Shown here piece by piece: positions 9,575 through 21,178 of a DNA stretch of 64,000 nt. Origin of the DNA: Rhizophlyctis rosea (lineage: Eukaryota; Chytridiomycota; Chytridiomycetes; Rhizophlyctidales; Rhizophlyctidaceae); contig JADGJC010000035.1 in assembly GCA_027596075.1 (NCBI GenBank), forward strand, positions 124,993-188,992, given 5' to 3'. The position numbers and the translations under genes are program-made. Within the stretch, counting starts at the first letter, position 1. Each line of letters starts with the position of its first letter. The notes beneath the pieces are model-generated. The model was not told where the DNA came from, did no database searches, and saw only the letters and a list, made by a program, of their open reading frames with translations.

Positions 9575-11612
9575 CTAAGCTTCAAGATCCATCGCGATTG
9601 ACGGAGACCTAGACCTGGACCTGGACCTAGACCTTGACCTCGACCTCGACCGCGACCCAGAACTACCTCTCGACCGAGCCCGAGGCGGCGGTGATGCACT
9701 CGCTCCCCTCTCCTTCTCCCCAGCAGGACTCTTCCCACGCCCTTCCCCATTCGCATCACCCTCCCTCACCTCGCCCTCACTCCCCTCACGCTCACCACCA
9801 ACTCGCTTCTCCTCCCCTGTATCCTCCCGCCCTCCATCCCGCTCCCGAACAGTAACCTCCGCCCTGACATCATCGGGCCGACGTCCCAAACGCCCCTCAA
9901 ACCGATCCGGAAGCCGTGCATCCCGACCACCCCATCCACCTTCACGGTAATACCCGCCGTCACGAGGATATCCGCCGTCACGAGGATATCCCCCACCGCA
10001 TTGATATCCTCCGTCACGGTAATGTCCGTCGTACCCTGGCGGACGGCGATCGTTCCTCGCGTATCGGTCGGGCTGTCCCGCTTGGTCATTCGTACCTTCC
10101 GGGCGGTATTTCTGATATGCGAAGTCAGCATCCATAACCCATACCTACACACAGAATAAGTCCTTCCTACTTACCAACGCCCCACGCCCCTTAACAACCT
10201 TCCCATACTTATCCTTCCTATTGTAGTCCTCCCCTCCCTGATCGGCATTCCCCGGACGTTCAACAATCGGCCTCCCATACACTTTCCCTCCTCGATCAAG
10301 CCACGACCTCTGACCCCACGACCGCTCCTGCTCAATTAACCGCGCCAACCGCTCTTCCTCCTCCTTCTCCCGCGCCCGCCTGGCCTTCTTTTCCGCCTTT
10401 CTCGCCATCTTCTCTTCATCCTTTTTGCTGGACTTCTTTGACTTCTTCTTCTTGTGGCGTCGTTTTTTGCCGTCGTCAGAGTTTGAGGAGGAGGAGGAGG
10501 ATGAAGAGGAGGAGGACGCGTCGCTTTCGGAGGATGATGAGGAGGAGGAAGGAGATCTCCTCCGCCTTTTCTTCTTGCCCTCCTTTGACTTTTGACCATC
10601 GTCCTTGCTACCCCTCCTTTTGCGATCCTTTTCGTCGTCGGATGAAGCGGATGGCGACCGTCTCCTCCGCTTTTGCTTTTCTTCGGTTTGGCTGGACCTC
10701 CTAGGAGCGGCACGAAGCTCTAGTTCTCCGGAGTTGGCGATGGTGATCTTGTCGTATGGTCTGTCGTTCGCGTCTGTTGGGATTTTCTCAAGGCGGCGGA
10801 TAATGTCTTGGCCGTGCACTACGTGGCCGAAGATGACGTGCTTGTTGTCTGGATTTTGCAAAATGACATCAATATGCGTATTTCAGGCTTCCAAAAGTAC
10901 TGACTTACCAAGATGATTTGCTGGTGCGAATGTAATGAAGAACTGAGAGCCGTTGCTGTATGAATATCATGGGGTGAGCACTTGCGGTTTAGCGCTATGA
11001 AAACAATTCTACATACGTGTTTGGTCCCTTGTTCGCCATGGAAAGCAAGAATGGCTCATCATGCCTCCTCAAAAACCCTTCATCCGCGAATGTTGATCCG
11101 TAAATGCTCTCCCCACCCGTCCCGTCGCCCTTTGTGAAGTCTCCTCCTTGCATCATGAACCCCTGTCGGAAATGATCAGAAAATAGCTCTATGCATCGAG
11201 GTCAAAACATTCCTCACCTCAATCAGCCTGTGAAATTGACTACCCTTATACGACAGCGAATGCCCGCTCTGTCTGCTGCGACCGCGCTCGCCCGTGCATA
11301 GTGATCTATTTCAGTGTGAGCTCAGTCACACGCCACGCATAGTTCAACTGTAGATCTTACCGGAAGTTCTCCACCGTCTTTGAAACTTCGTCAGCATACA
11401 GTTCAAAGACAACGCTATAAAGAACCCAGTCGAAGTTAACAAGAGGCTCACTCAAATTGGGGTTGATCTGCGTTCCGCCTTCTTACCGTCCGGCTGCATT
11501 CGAAATCGGTTGTAAGCTTTGGATTGCGGAGTTTACAAAAGTGAGCCACCCAGCAAAACATACCCTTGTTCCCGTCTACATCAATATCGAAAAAGCAGCG
11601 TGGATTTGGCAT
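9575..11612 (-). CDS. PPIG: Cyclophilin G-type peptidyl-prolyl isomerase with RS tail
   Basis: Nuclear RS-cyclophilin expected to act on spliceosomal/SR-protein partners. ATG at 11612-11610. Spliced exons give [76 protein letters not shown] and [20 protein letters not shown]: the complete cyclophilin fold. The active site GSQFHRL..GGDF and the FFIT strand are kept. After residue about 175 follow Ser/Glu/Lys-rich blocks, then arginine-rich GGY repeats and a terminal run of SR dipeptides ending [10 protein letters not shown]. Exon 2 is only 7 nt (11487-11493). The last intron (10112-10174, 63 nt) has a perfect GCTGAC branch site. Exons: 11612-11564, 11493-11487, 11414-11361, then further short exons and 10111-9575. 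Confidence 0.9.
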
Positions 11613-12178
11613 GGTATTTTTTCGTCGGACTTGCTGATAGTGGTAAATTGAAAAAGTAAATGGGAAGGGAGGTTGCCTGCTTATGAACAGCAAGAACAAG
11701 TCGCTTGGCTATTCTTGTGCTCCGACTTGGCTGGTTGGCTCCAATTGGCGAAGCCGGTGAGTCGCCAAGTCAACTTTCCCCTCCGCCATCCGTCGTCGCA
11801 AGATTCGCAACAGCCCCTGCTCGAATCGCGCCAGCTCAAAACACATTTTTGCACTTTACTTATGGTCTGATAGCAAAAATCATCGCACTTGCACATGATA
11901 CAACCAAAGATGTCCTCCCACACAATAGGTCGGACAATGCACTTCCACTACTTAACATCAACAAAAGAATATGAAGGATCACAAGACATACATTTCCCAT
12001 CCCTTCTTTAATTATATAGACATTTCCCGCCTACCGCTTTACACCTAAATGCACCACTTGCCCTCCGATACCATCTCCACTGACTTCTCCTTCTTCCTAT
12101 TACCACCAATGACGTATTCCCACCTCTTTAAAGGCGAGGACGAAAATTGTATTGTTGTTGACCCGCTTGCCACCGGCT
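11613..12178. other. Intergenic, head-to-tail
   Basis: No coding or RNA feature seen. It should hold the cyclophilin promoter (minus) and the 3' UTR of the small secreted gene. Confidence 0.4.
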
Positions 12179-12629
12179 TCAGTATCCACATGAAGATGCA
12201 CAGTCCTGGGTAGCAGTACATTCTGCTTCGGGTCTATGTAGAGCGCATGAGCAGATGCAGGATAGGCATGGATCTGCTATGCTCAAACAGAAAATCGGAG
12301 AATTGATGTCTACTGGATCAGGATCATCCACATTGTTGGCGGTGTTGATTTTGGCTCTGGCCAGTGGTCTCTTCTGCGAACAGTGATGGATGTGATGTGA
12401 GATGAGGGATAAACTGCAGAATGGCAAGGGAGTTGCGAAACAGATCTATTAAACTCACCGCAAAGCCCTTGCCGCCTTTACCAAAATCAACACCCTTGCC
12501 CTGATCCCCGAGATCGCCCTTCCCGTAGCCAACATCTTTACCCATGCTACCGTACGGACTGTAAGGGAGGACTGCCGCGACGACGCAAGCGCTGGTGAGA
12601 ACGATGGCGAGGAGGTAGGTGGCTTTCAT
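12179..12629 (-). CDS. Small secreted cysteine-containing protein, two exons
   Basis: Exon 1 (12629-12459) encodes a signal peptide (MKATYLLAIVLTSACVVAAV) followed by Gly/Lys repeats (GYGKGDLGDQGKGVDFGKG). An 85-nt GTGAGT...GCAG intron follows. Exon 2 (12373-12179) joins in phase 0 and gives KRPLARAKINTANNVDDP and a Cys-rich end with seven cysteines (CLSIADPCLSCICSC ... C ... C ... CGY). Total 121 residues. Lys-Arg at the joint could be a Kex2 site. TATAAAA at about 12787-12793 lies upstream. The architecture is that of an effector or cell-wall peptide; I do not recognise the family. Confidence 0.62.
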
Positions 12630-13405
12630 GGTTTTCGTTGGAGTCGGGTGGTATCGCGTGGTCTGGTGTACCAGGTGTTCTCAATGTTGTTTTGTTGACT
12701 GCAGCTTGTTGTTGAATGTTGATTGAGGGATTGGAAGATGTGGGATGACGATGTTAAGAAATTAGGCGCAGGTCGAAGAAGTGTGTGCTTTTATAGAAGT
12801 CTGAGACCAAAGTGACTATTTACAACGCTCCCGACTTCAATCAATACGATCCACTGACTTTCAAACGGTGACATACCGAACGTGTATGTGAAATTGACAA
12901 TGTTTCGACCCGAGACCAATCACATCCCGCCGTTCTGCGTTCACAATTTTTAATGATGAGAATGTGATTTTTGACTCGTTTCCCGCTTCCATTCGGGTTC
13001 TGTCGCAACTGCTCAAACCTGACCTTTGCAGATGTACCAGTGCGAGTAGTGCGGAACCCATTTTTGTCTTTGCGCGTTCCATTTCCAATCCAGCGGGCAG
13101 AGAGAAAGTTCCTCGCTTCCCAAAAACGTAGTCGCGGAGTCGATTGCGGCACCATATTGACATCAGCTCAGCATCATTGATTGATTATAGGGGTTCGAGT
13201 TTGTGGGGATGTGAATAGCTGAACTGAGAGATCCACGCAATGGTCCCTCCGTTGGCTGGTTTGGCTCCAGTCGACGAAGCCGGTGCCGGGGCCCAAACCA
13301 ACTCACTCTGAGCCGTGATCCACCCCCGTCCGGCAGTCTGGCCCACCCCATTCTTTCCCACACTATCATCGCCCATCGCCCTGTTCCGCCAGAAACCGGA
13401 AAGCG
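12630..13405. promoter_or_regulatory. Divergent promoter between the secreted peptide gene and CDC73
   Basis: 776 bp between two divergent start codons. TATAAAA (minus) at about 12787-12793 serves the leftward gene. No TATA element is obvious for CDC73. No ORF or RNA is supported. Confidence 0.4.
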
Positions 13406-15337
13406 ATGGACGTCCCAGTAGCATATCTCCGTCGGGCTAACACCTCAGGTGTCCCTTTCATCCTACAGAAGGACAACGGCACAACCCTGACAACAGACCC
13501 AACCGAGGCAACCCACGTCTCTTTTCCCGATCCCGCAGACCCCACAAATCCCGCAAAATTCAAAACTTTCAGCTTTAAGGAACAGTCCGGCTACAGGGAC
13601 CTCCCGCTCTCTTCGCTAGTCGTCTTCTTTTTGAACAAGGATATCGCGCACTCCGAGTACTTGAAAAAATGTGCGGAAATCGAAGGTGCCGGCCCCGTAT
13701 CCATGCTCCACCGGAAGGACGTGCTTGAGTACTTGGGGGGTGGGACTTCGGTCCACGTCAAAGGGTCGGACGCGCGGGGAGAAAGCGGTGTGTATCATGT
13801 TCTTGGAGGTTTATTGACCTAAGCACTGGTGATCTGATGGTGACCGTGTTCCGATTGCCAGCAAAGCGAGGTTTGGATGACTTTGAGGAAGCAGGAAGAG
13901 AAGGCAAGCGACAGCGCTTGATTCTCGACGAGAAGGTGAGGTTCATAAAGTGGTCATTCCCTTCTGTCATTTTTGGCTAATGTTGCTCAATAGGAACTGG
14001 AGGCTGTTAAAACGATTCGCAGTCAGGAGAGGACCATCAGAACCTTGAACAATGTCCTGAATTTGCGATCAAACACTAAGGTGCCGCTTTCAAAGCATGG
14101 CATTTTCATCCCTCTCACCGCTGACATAAACCTATACCTGGAATGAAGAATTTTGCGGACCTTCTTGAACTTGGTCACAAAATTTTTGGGAACCCGAAAG
14201 CAGCTCCCCGACATCCGCCTGGCGGAAAAGCACCTGCGCATCGTTCTGACCCACGACAGGATCCACGGAGAGAAGCTCGGGATCCACGGCAACAAAAGAG
14301 TCATCATCCTCAGTCGTCGCATCCCCTACATTCATCACATCCGTCTCGCTCATCTCATTCTTCTCATCCGCCTCGCCAAGGTCAACCACGACCAGCACCA
14401 CGGAGTGCAGGTATGAAGTGACGCGGGTTTGCTTGCAACTCGATTGGAGACGCTAATTAGTCATGTTTTGTCATAATTCGCAGAATCCCGGATACCTATT
14501 ATCGTGGTCCCAAATGTCTCCTCAGCAATCATTACGCAATACAACGTGAAGAAGTTCTTAACCGAGAACACGTGAGTAGAATGGCACCCATCCTTTGTCC
14601 CACTGAACATCACAATACTAAAGTTCCGCATTCAACTTTGCAGATACGCGCCCAGTCAGCAATTCTATAGCGGTCCTAAACCAACTCTCGTCACCATTGA
14701 GCGCAGAAATCTGAGCAACACTCTACACCCGCCAAATTTTCCCAAGGTGTTTCATGTGGTGGACTCACCTGTGCAGGTTTTGTCTAAGCCGGAAGACTGG
14801 TGAGAATCAATGGAGCGGGTGGGCTGATGTAGCTTTGTAAGCCAAGGGGGTCGCGGATTACGTTTGGGCTAGGGCTGTACGGGCGGAACACTGATCGATA
14901 TATCAAATGCAGGGACAGAATCGTCGGCGTGATCACGTCAGGTCAAGCATGGCAGTTCAACGGGTGGAAATGGTCGAAGCCGGTGGAGGTGTTCAACAAA
15001 AGTTAGCGCATTTGCCCGCATGTTCTTCTGCTGCGAATTTCAAGATTGACCTCTCTGATCCCGAACAGCGAAAGGATTCTACATAAAATGGACGGACGAG
15101 CCGACGAAGCCTGAAGTGAAAGGATGGAATGTAAAGGAGCTTCCGGTTAGTGGGCTCTCTTCTCACGCGTTGGCGGATGTGCGGTCTTTTGCAGTATTGT
15201 TTGAATTCGCTGAAACGCGCTTGTTACAGATAAAGCGCGACACACGGGCGGGTGATTTGGGCGCTGTGAATGAGTTTTGGAAAACTGTGGATAAGTTTAT
15301 CCTGAACGAGAAGCGACGTCAATTCCTTGCTGATTGA
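13406..15337 (+). CDS. CDC73: Cdc73/parafibromin, Paf1 complex subunit
   Basis: Nuclear subunit of the RNA polymerase II Paf1 elongation complex. The N-terminal Cdc73 domain (MDVPVAYLRRANTSG, DLPLSSLVVFFLNKD) is in exon 1 (13406-13787). Middle exons are helical, then Pro/His/Arg-rich (from about 14150). The Ras-like C-terminal domain begins RIPIIVVPNVSSAIITQYNV and continues FYSGPKPTLVTIERR, VFHVVDSPVQVL, WQFNGWKWSKPVEVFNK, GFYIKWTDEP and WNVKELP-IKRDTRAGD, ending EFWKTVDKFIL...QFLAD-stop. At least eight exons, all joining in frame with GT-AG introns of about 55-90 nt; the last intron is about 15146-15229. Order and length fit the family. Confidence 0.93.
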
Positions 15338-15583
15338 TCAGCTTGTGTGTCTTCAAACAACGAATAACGTCGGATGAGCTGGAAACAACAGAGATGATAA
15401 GATCCAGAGAATGGCGATATTTTTTGTCCCTTTCTCATGTACAAAATGGGGTGCTGGGTTAAGTTACTTGTTAACTAAGCTTGGGGTTGGTGGTATATAC
15501 TACTTTGTAAGGAAATAATGGATTGTTTCGGGCTTATAAGCCTGATCTAGGGGTAAAAAACTGTAAAACGTAACCGAGCACAC

Positions 15584-16527
15584 TTATTTGCCTTCTCCCA
15601 ACGGGGTGACCATAACCTGAATCAAACCCCCCTCACCCAACTCCAACTTCCCGACGGTGGTTTCATCGGATAATTGTCTACCCAAATGAAATATTCGTAA
15701 ACGGGTTTTGGATGCGTCGGTGTTTTGGGTTGAGAAAATTTGGTCTTTGATGTTTCTTATGGTTGAGGCTTTTGTTACGGGGAGTTTTAGGTCTGTGCCG
15801 GTGCTTAGGCGGAGGATTAGGGTGAATGTTGGAAGGTTTGTTGGGGTTGTTGTTGGTGGGGGTGGTTGGAGGGTTGTGGTTGAGGTTGAGGGTTTGGGGG
15901 TTTGGAGGAGGTTTGTTGGGTCCTGTAGTGGAGGGTTTTGGGTTGGTTAAAGTGGGAGTGAGGGAGTGAGGTTGTGCGTTTGTGGATACTGACCACGTAG
16001 CACATGACTGGAATGGTGTATTGGTTACCCAGTTCGTCGTAACACCCGTCTGCTAGGTTTCCGGTAGGGAGTATAATATTGGCACCGTTCAAAAAACTTT
16101 GGGCTTCCTCCAGTGTCTGCGCCTCGCACGCGGCGCGTAGTGCTGCCCATACTTCCGTGCGACCCTAATAGTGGAAAAGAGGTCAACGCAATGAACTACA
16201 AGGAGCTGGAACAGCCTGTTTGGTATCAGAACATACGGAATACGAAGGCTGCGTATCCCAAAACGCCTCTCGTTGCGTGGTAAGTTCCTCGCGCGTTAGG
16301 GGCTTATCGGACGTCCATGTGAAGCTTTTGCGTGGTCGGAGTGGTCTGTTGCCACCTAGCGGTGCGGATATTATTTAGTATCGGGCCGTTTTAGTGCAAT
16401 GGTCGGGGTGGGTATGACACTCACCAGTCGGAACACCAGCAACATCCTCACTCCTCCGCCTCCTCCTGGCTCCACCACCACCACCACCACCACCTTCCTC
16501 GCGCGAGCGCGACCCACAAGCACCCAT
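15584..16527 (-). CDS. UBTD2: UBTD1/2-like ubiquitin-domain protein
   Basis: Predicted adaptor linking E2/E3 ubiquitin enzymes. Exon 1 (ATG 16527-16525) gives MGACGSRSREE followed by nine glycines; Met-Gly with Cys/Ser is a candidate N-myristoylation/palmitoylation site. Exon 2 gives GGNRPLRPRKSFTWTSDKPL and the DC-UbP N-terminal domain (TTQREAFWDTQPSYSGR). The next exon gives ANIILPTGNLADGCYDELGN. The last exon has a Thr/Pro linker and a ubiquitin-like fold (LILRLSTGTDLKLPV ... LGRQLSDETTVGKLEL ... GLIQVMVTPLGEGK), TAA at 15586-15584. Four exons joined by standard introns. Domain order matches animal UBTD1/UBTD2. Confidence 0.9.
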
Positions 16528-16789
16528 TAGCGAACGGATTCAGCTTGTTACGCGAAAGAACGTGGGAATGGTCTGGTCCGGTGCTAGTCGCGGACGGTCG
16601 AAGTGTGGGCTGTCGGAAAAATCGTCTGTGGTGGAATGGAGGAAGTGATAAAGGCGTGCAAAGGTGTTCAGGTGACAGGTGTGTGTGCCACCACAAATCC
16701 CTTCGAATCAAATTTGGGTGGTTCTTGATATGGTGATGGATCTACTGATTTAGCAATTTGACTAAGCAGTCGTGTAATCAGTCCACCAA

Positions 16790-18500
16790 AATGGTACGGG
16801 ACTTATTGGGGAACTGGGACTGGCAAGACATTGATGTAAGATAAGCGTTGAGGAACTTTGCCTTATTCCAGAGATGTGGTTCTCAATGCGTCGTTTTACA
16901 GCCCACCAGTTTGTACATTGCTAAGGCATGGGTATTTGCCCGAACTGATCACAATGAGCAAGGAGAACCTGACGCCCTACATTACAAGTTTTGGCGATGC
17001 TCGGTCGCCGTTCTCCCATATGAACGATGACGGGCCAGCAGCAGAAAAGATGGGAAAGCGCATGCTACGAGAAGTCTTCATGGTCATCAGCCTCCGGACC
17101 CGCATCGCACTTACAAAGGCTGCAGACCAACTCGCCTGCCTGCTGGACGCGGCGCCGCCATCCGAAGCTGAGATCCACGCCGATAGGCGACCACCGCCAT
17201 TACAAGTTGGCTGCAAGATGAGGAACGTGAACAGATCGGACCGGTCTACTCGGATCTTGGTGGGCACACAAGGGAAATTGATCAATATGTTGAGCGACCA
17301 GAAGCAGCTTGACAAGTTGACCCACATCGACCTGGATGAAGCGCACGAGATGACGGAACTACTCCTCCTTCTATTGTGCGATGTCTGGAAAGGCAAGAAG
17401 CACCTCCACCTCCTCGTGACGTTTGCCACCATAGATCTTGGTCGAATGCAAGACTACGTCCTGCGCAATGCGGGCTTCTGCCCTCCTTCTTTCATTGTTT
17501 CAAATCGCCCATACCTCACCAAATTCCATTTCTTACAGTAGGCAAGCATAGACTTATGATCCGCTGAGATTTCGCACCTCCTCGAGGAGATACTGGACGA
17601 CAGCTCCCACCCCGGCAACATCCTGATGTTCCTCCCCGGCCTTGAAGAAGTACAGGATGCCTCAGGTTGCTTGCGAGAGCAAATCAATACGGCCACACAG
17701 TCATCGGAGAAGGGCAACCAACAGGACGCGGCAGCATCATGGGGCGCAGAGATGGTTTCAACAAAGATGCTGAAGAAAAAGAAGAACTAATACCGAGGAC
17801 TGAAGTAGAAATCAATTGTCAGAAGTTTGATGGGTTCTTGAAGCGAGAGGGGTCAAAAAGAATTGCCGAAATTGATGGCCTCCAAGCCTATCTGCATCCT
17901 CGTGATGTGCGCTACCAACTGTGCAGAGATGTCCGTCGTAATCTCTGGCATTTGTAAACGCCCGTTCGAAAATCCTGTCCCCCACGACTGCTGGGAGCTG
18001 TGCAAAGGGATCATCAGCAGGCCGCAATGGGACCCACAGGCTGGGAGGGTCAGGAGCATCAGAGAAGGGCATCTGTACGGCCTCTTCACCTACGAGGCCT
18101 GGCAACATATGGACCAGCACAAGGCGGGCGTTTTCCAAGGGAGTCGATGACAGAGACGGTGTTGAGGGTGGTGAAGGCCGTGATCAAAAATCCCGTCGAA
18201 GCCGACTGATTTGGTGATGTTCCGCGCAATTGATCAAGGCGATACAGATCTCGGGCTGCTCAACGCCGTCGAAATGAAGAAAGATTATGGCAAGTTTGGA
18301 TCGGGCATGACCTCGTTTGGGTGGAAGCTGACGAAGTTCATGACGAGATCCCTCCGACACGCAGCCGTGCTGCTCCACAGCCTGGAGAAAGGGATTTCTG
18401 TAGAGTGCTTTGAGACGTGTGCGCGCATTGTTCGACGGGCGGTTGTTTTGGTCGTGGACATTAAGTTGAGGCCCGCGCGACTGGATGACCGATGCTTCTA
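16790..18500 (+). pseudogene. Decayed DExH-box helicase
   Basis: Helicase motifs appear in the right order but in different frames and with damaged residues. Walker A WGTGTGKTL (about 16807) is followed by a well-formed 36-nt-plus intron at 16836-16871. Then ILVGTQGKLINML, the DEAH box THIDLDEAHEM (about 17320), motif III as FATIDLGRMQDYV (Ser lost), GNILMFLPGLEEVQDA (motif IV, another frame), VMCATNCAEMSVVISGI (motif V) and QWDPQAGRVR..GHLYGLFT (ruined motif VI). A winged-helix/ratchet-like piece ends near 18500 (MTSFGWKLTKFMTRSLRHAA). Stops and frame changes separate the blocks. DHX/TDRD9-type ancestry is inferred. Confidence 0.7.
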
Positions 18501-19200
18501 ACATGAGGGCTCTGCGCTTGGTAGGTTTGTTTGGCAGAAAAAAGCCGTAGGGACCCTGTGATGTAATCCGAGTCGTCCAATGCGAGCCGACCGCTGTCGG
18601 AGTTGTCCGTAAGCTTTCACGCAACGATCGACATGCCTTAATGATGTTATCCTTATCGCAGGCTCCAACCGTCCGGGTCCACTTTCCATCCCAGCATCCC
18701 AGGCATGATGAATCTGTGATGTCTATTCCGCTGCCCATGGCGTGCCCCTCATAGACTAGATGGATCATCATGGTGGCAATTTTCAAAGTGAGATGATCAG
18801 CGATACCATGTCCGGCCGGTGAGAGGTGGCGCTGATGTGGATGAGACCTCAAACCTGCATCGTCAACATTGATATCAGATCATTTCCAGATACCTCTCAA
18901 TGAGGGATGGTTACTTACGGTTGGACGGTTGTATGCTTACAGGAGGAGCGGTTACAGGAGCTTGGGTAGAGATTGGGGCGAGCGTGCTTGAGGCCAGGAT
19001 GGACCCGGGAGAGAAAGCCTAATTAGAGTTGGACCTAAACAGATCTTTGCGGTACACGGTGTCATACTGGTGAAGCTGACGGGTGCAGCAGTGACAGAGG
19101 ACGTGGTGACCGGTGCGGTAACCACAGTCGAGCATGATCCTGTACTATGGTTCCGTGATAAGTTTGCTGTGGCGATATGTGCACCATAATGCTCCCCAGC
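18501..19200 (-). CDS. Possible exons of a Thr/Pro-rich secreted protein (uncertain)
   Basis: A minus-strand stretch reads CSTVVTAPVTTSSVTAAPVS, then LAPISTQAPVTAPPVSIQPSN. A good GTAAGT donor at about 18929 and GATGCAG acceptor at about 18857 follow. The next exon contains a Cys cluster (SSCLGCWDGKWTRTVGACDK, IIKACRSLRES). This resembles a mucin-like linker joined to a small Cys domain. No start, signal peptide or end can be fixed, a stop interrupts the first part, and the assembly gap begins just upstream. It may be a broken gene. Confidence 0.25.
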
Positions 19201-19339
19201 GACCATCAAAAGACAACAGCACGATTATCCACACCGTTGACAGCCTTGGTGACCATGCCCTTTACTCTTCCAACAAACTTCGATTGACAATCTCACAGCC
19301 ACCACATATACAAGTCCTATGGTAAACGTGACAACCGGT

Positions 19340-19570
19340 TGGGGGGGGGGGGGGGGGGGGTTTAAAACAAACCAAAAAAAAACCAAACCCCGCCACCGAG
19401 AAAAATTTCAAGAAGTTAAAAATTAAAAAGTTCGCCAAAAAAAAAAAAACCCCCAAANNNNNNNNNNTGTCTCATACATCCTACAAAAAATAATCTACCT
19501 ATACCCGCACTTCTACCTCCGCTCAGCGTTTTGCTGTCTGGGCGGTCGTGCGGGGGGGGGGGGGGGGGGC
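19340..19570. other. Assembly gap with poly-G runs
   Basis: Ten Ns at 19458-19467 lie between two runs of about 18 G (about 19342-19360 and 19552-19569), with A-runs and low-complexity bases around the Ns. This pattern suggests sequencing or scaffolding artefact, so nothing here should be interpreted biologically. Confidence 0.85.
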
Positions 19571-19826
19571 GCGCGCGGCCCGCGGTTGAAGACCTGCGCA
19601 AAGAACACCCATACCCGGCAACGAGTCATAGTTCCAGATCGTGATAATTTCAAAGTTCGCGACAACAAAAAAACACCCGCAAGAAATGCTTATCTGTGAT
19701 CCACTTTTTGCAATCTATTGGACGTACGAATGAAATGAAGATTTGCTTGCAGTTTGAATATTACATAGAGCTAAAGTGTACAACCGACTTTCCTGCCAGA
19801 GCATGGAGCCCACCCTCACACCCTCT

Positions 19827-21178
19827 CTACCGACTCATCCCAATCGGATCAACAGCACAAGTCTTTATCAACAGCAACCCCGTAAACGCCGCAACAATCC
19901 ACAACACCGCCAAAACCTGGACAGGAATCAAAAAGTAGCGTAACCGCCAGTAACTAGCCTTGAACTTTGTCCACCCCCTCTGCGACGCGCTGGAGCCTTG
20001 CTCAACTTCCAGGACCATGATTTTGGCGCGTGGGTTTGTGGTGGGGTCGGCGCGGGGATGACGACAGCAGCGGAGGAGGGCGTTGATGGCGACTATGAGG
20101 AGGGGAATGAAGAGGAGGAGGCAAAATCCTATGCCGGCTATTCCTTGCTGTTTTTGATGAGGGAGTGGGGAATTAGGTTATAAGGGAAGTGGGATCACGT
20201 TGGAGTCGCTTCCATGTGCCCTACCGCCTCCCCACAAATCCCTTCCCCACCGCCTCCACAATGATAAAGTGCACAAAAGCATGAATGAATTAGGACCCCT
20301 CCTCCTCCTCCTGCACACCTCACACCCCCTCCTAAAGCCCCGTCAAAAGTCAGCACCCCCCGTGAGCCTCACCTGAAAAATCATATCCTCAACCAACGGC
20401 GCAGCAGGCTCAAACCATTCGGTCCCACACCGATCTAAGCGATCCGAGCAGGTATCCGCAGCGGTCAACGCGTTGGCTTCTGCCGAGCCCTGGGCGACGA
20501 TGCGCACATCCGAGCACGAGTAGTAATACCATTTGAATTCGGGGGCCCATTGGCGGGCTTGGATTGTGCAGGAGTCGCAGGTTATGTTTGGGGGGAGGGT
20601 GATGGGTATTGAGTGGATTCTGTGGGGGAGGAATGGGTTATATTGTGAGGAGTGTGTGAAGGTGACCCACCGGAAGAACCAATCATGACCCACTTCCCAC
20701 TTCTCAGCAACGACATCCGCAAAAGGGTAAACAAACAGAGGAGGCTTACCCAGTAGTTCCATTATAAACATTCCCATCAAACAACAAATACTTAAAATCC
20801 CTCTGATCCCCGCCCGGCTGTACAGTACTCGTGCTCAAACTAATCCCAATATTCCCATCATGCGGCACAAACTCTCTTGTCCTAAAGCAGAGTTTCTGAC
20901 CGGCGACGAGGGTCGTTAGGACGGCTTTCGGCATTCCGGTTGGACGGTCGCAGGGGGCGTCGCGCCAGGGACTGGATGGGTCTAGTTCTGAGAGGGTGTG
21001 GCCGTAGAAGCAGGATCTGGGACCGGGGCACTGGGGAGGGGAGTTAGTGGGGTGGACGTTCTGGTGAGGGAGGTATTTTGGGGCGTACTTGGTTCCAGAT
21101 GTGGGCTGAGACGATGGAAGAGAGGCATAGAGCGGTGACAAGGGAGGTGAGGAGGGTTGAGGGAGATGGAGGTGACAT
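19827..21178 (-). CDS. LPMO-like copper protein with C-terminal membrane segments
   Basis: Exon 1 (21178-21089) encodes a signal peptide ending SSIVSA, so cleavage exposes an N-terminal His (HIWNQ), the hallmark of LPMO-type histidine-brace proteins. Exon 2 (from 21030) has CPGPRSCFYGHTL, a Cys-rich region and FVPHDGNIGISL with a candidate second His. A further exon (from about 20622) has ITLPPNITCDSCTIQARQW and KWYYYSCSDVRIV, resembling the Cys-x2-Cys and Tyr/Cys-Ala-Asp strands of LPMO_10-type domains. The last exon encodes membrane spans GFCLLLFIPLLIVAINALL and FLIPVQVLAVLWIVAAFTGLLL around a basic loop, TAG at the end. Oxidative polysaccharide cleavage is inferred. Family placement is uncertain; a copper-uptake (X325-like) role is the main alternative. 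Confidence 0.6.

Noticed and set aside
19342..19570. Telomere-like or G-quadruplex-forming tract
   Set aside because: Pure G runs beside Ns, no repeat unit; artefact is the simpler explanation.
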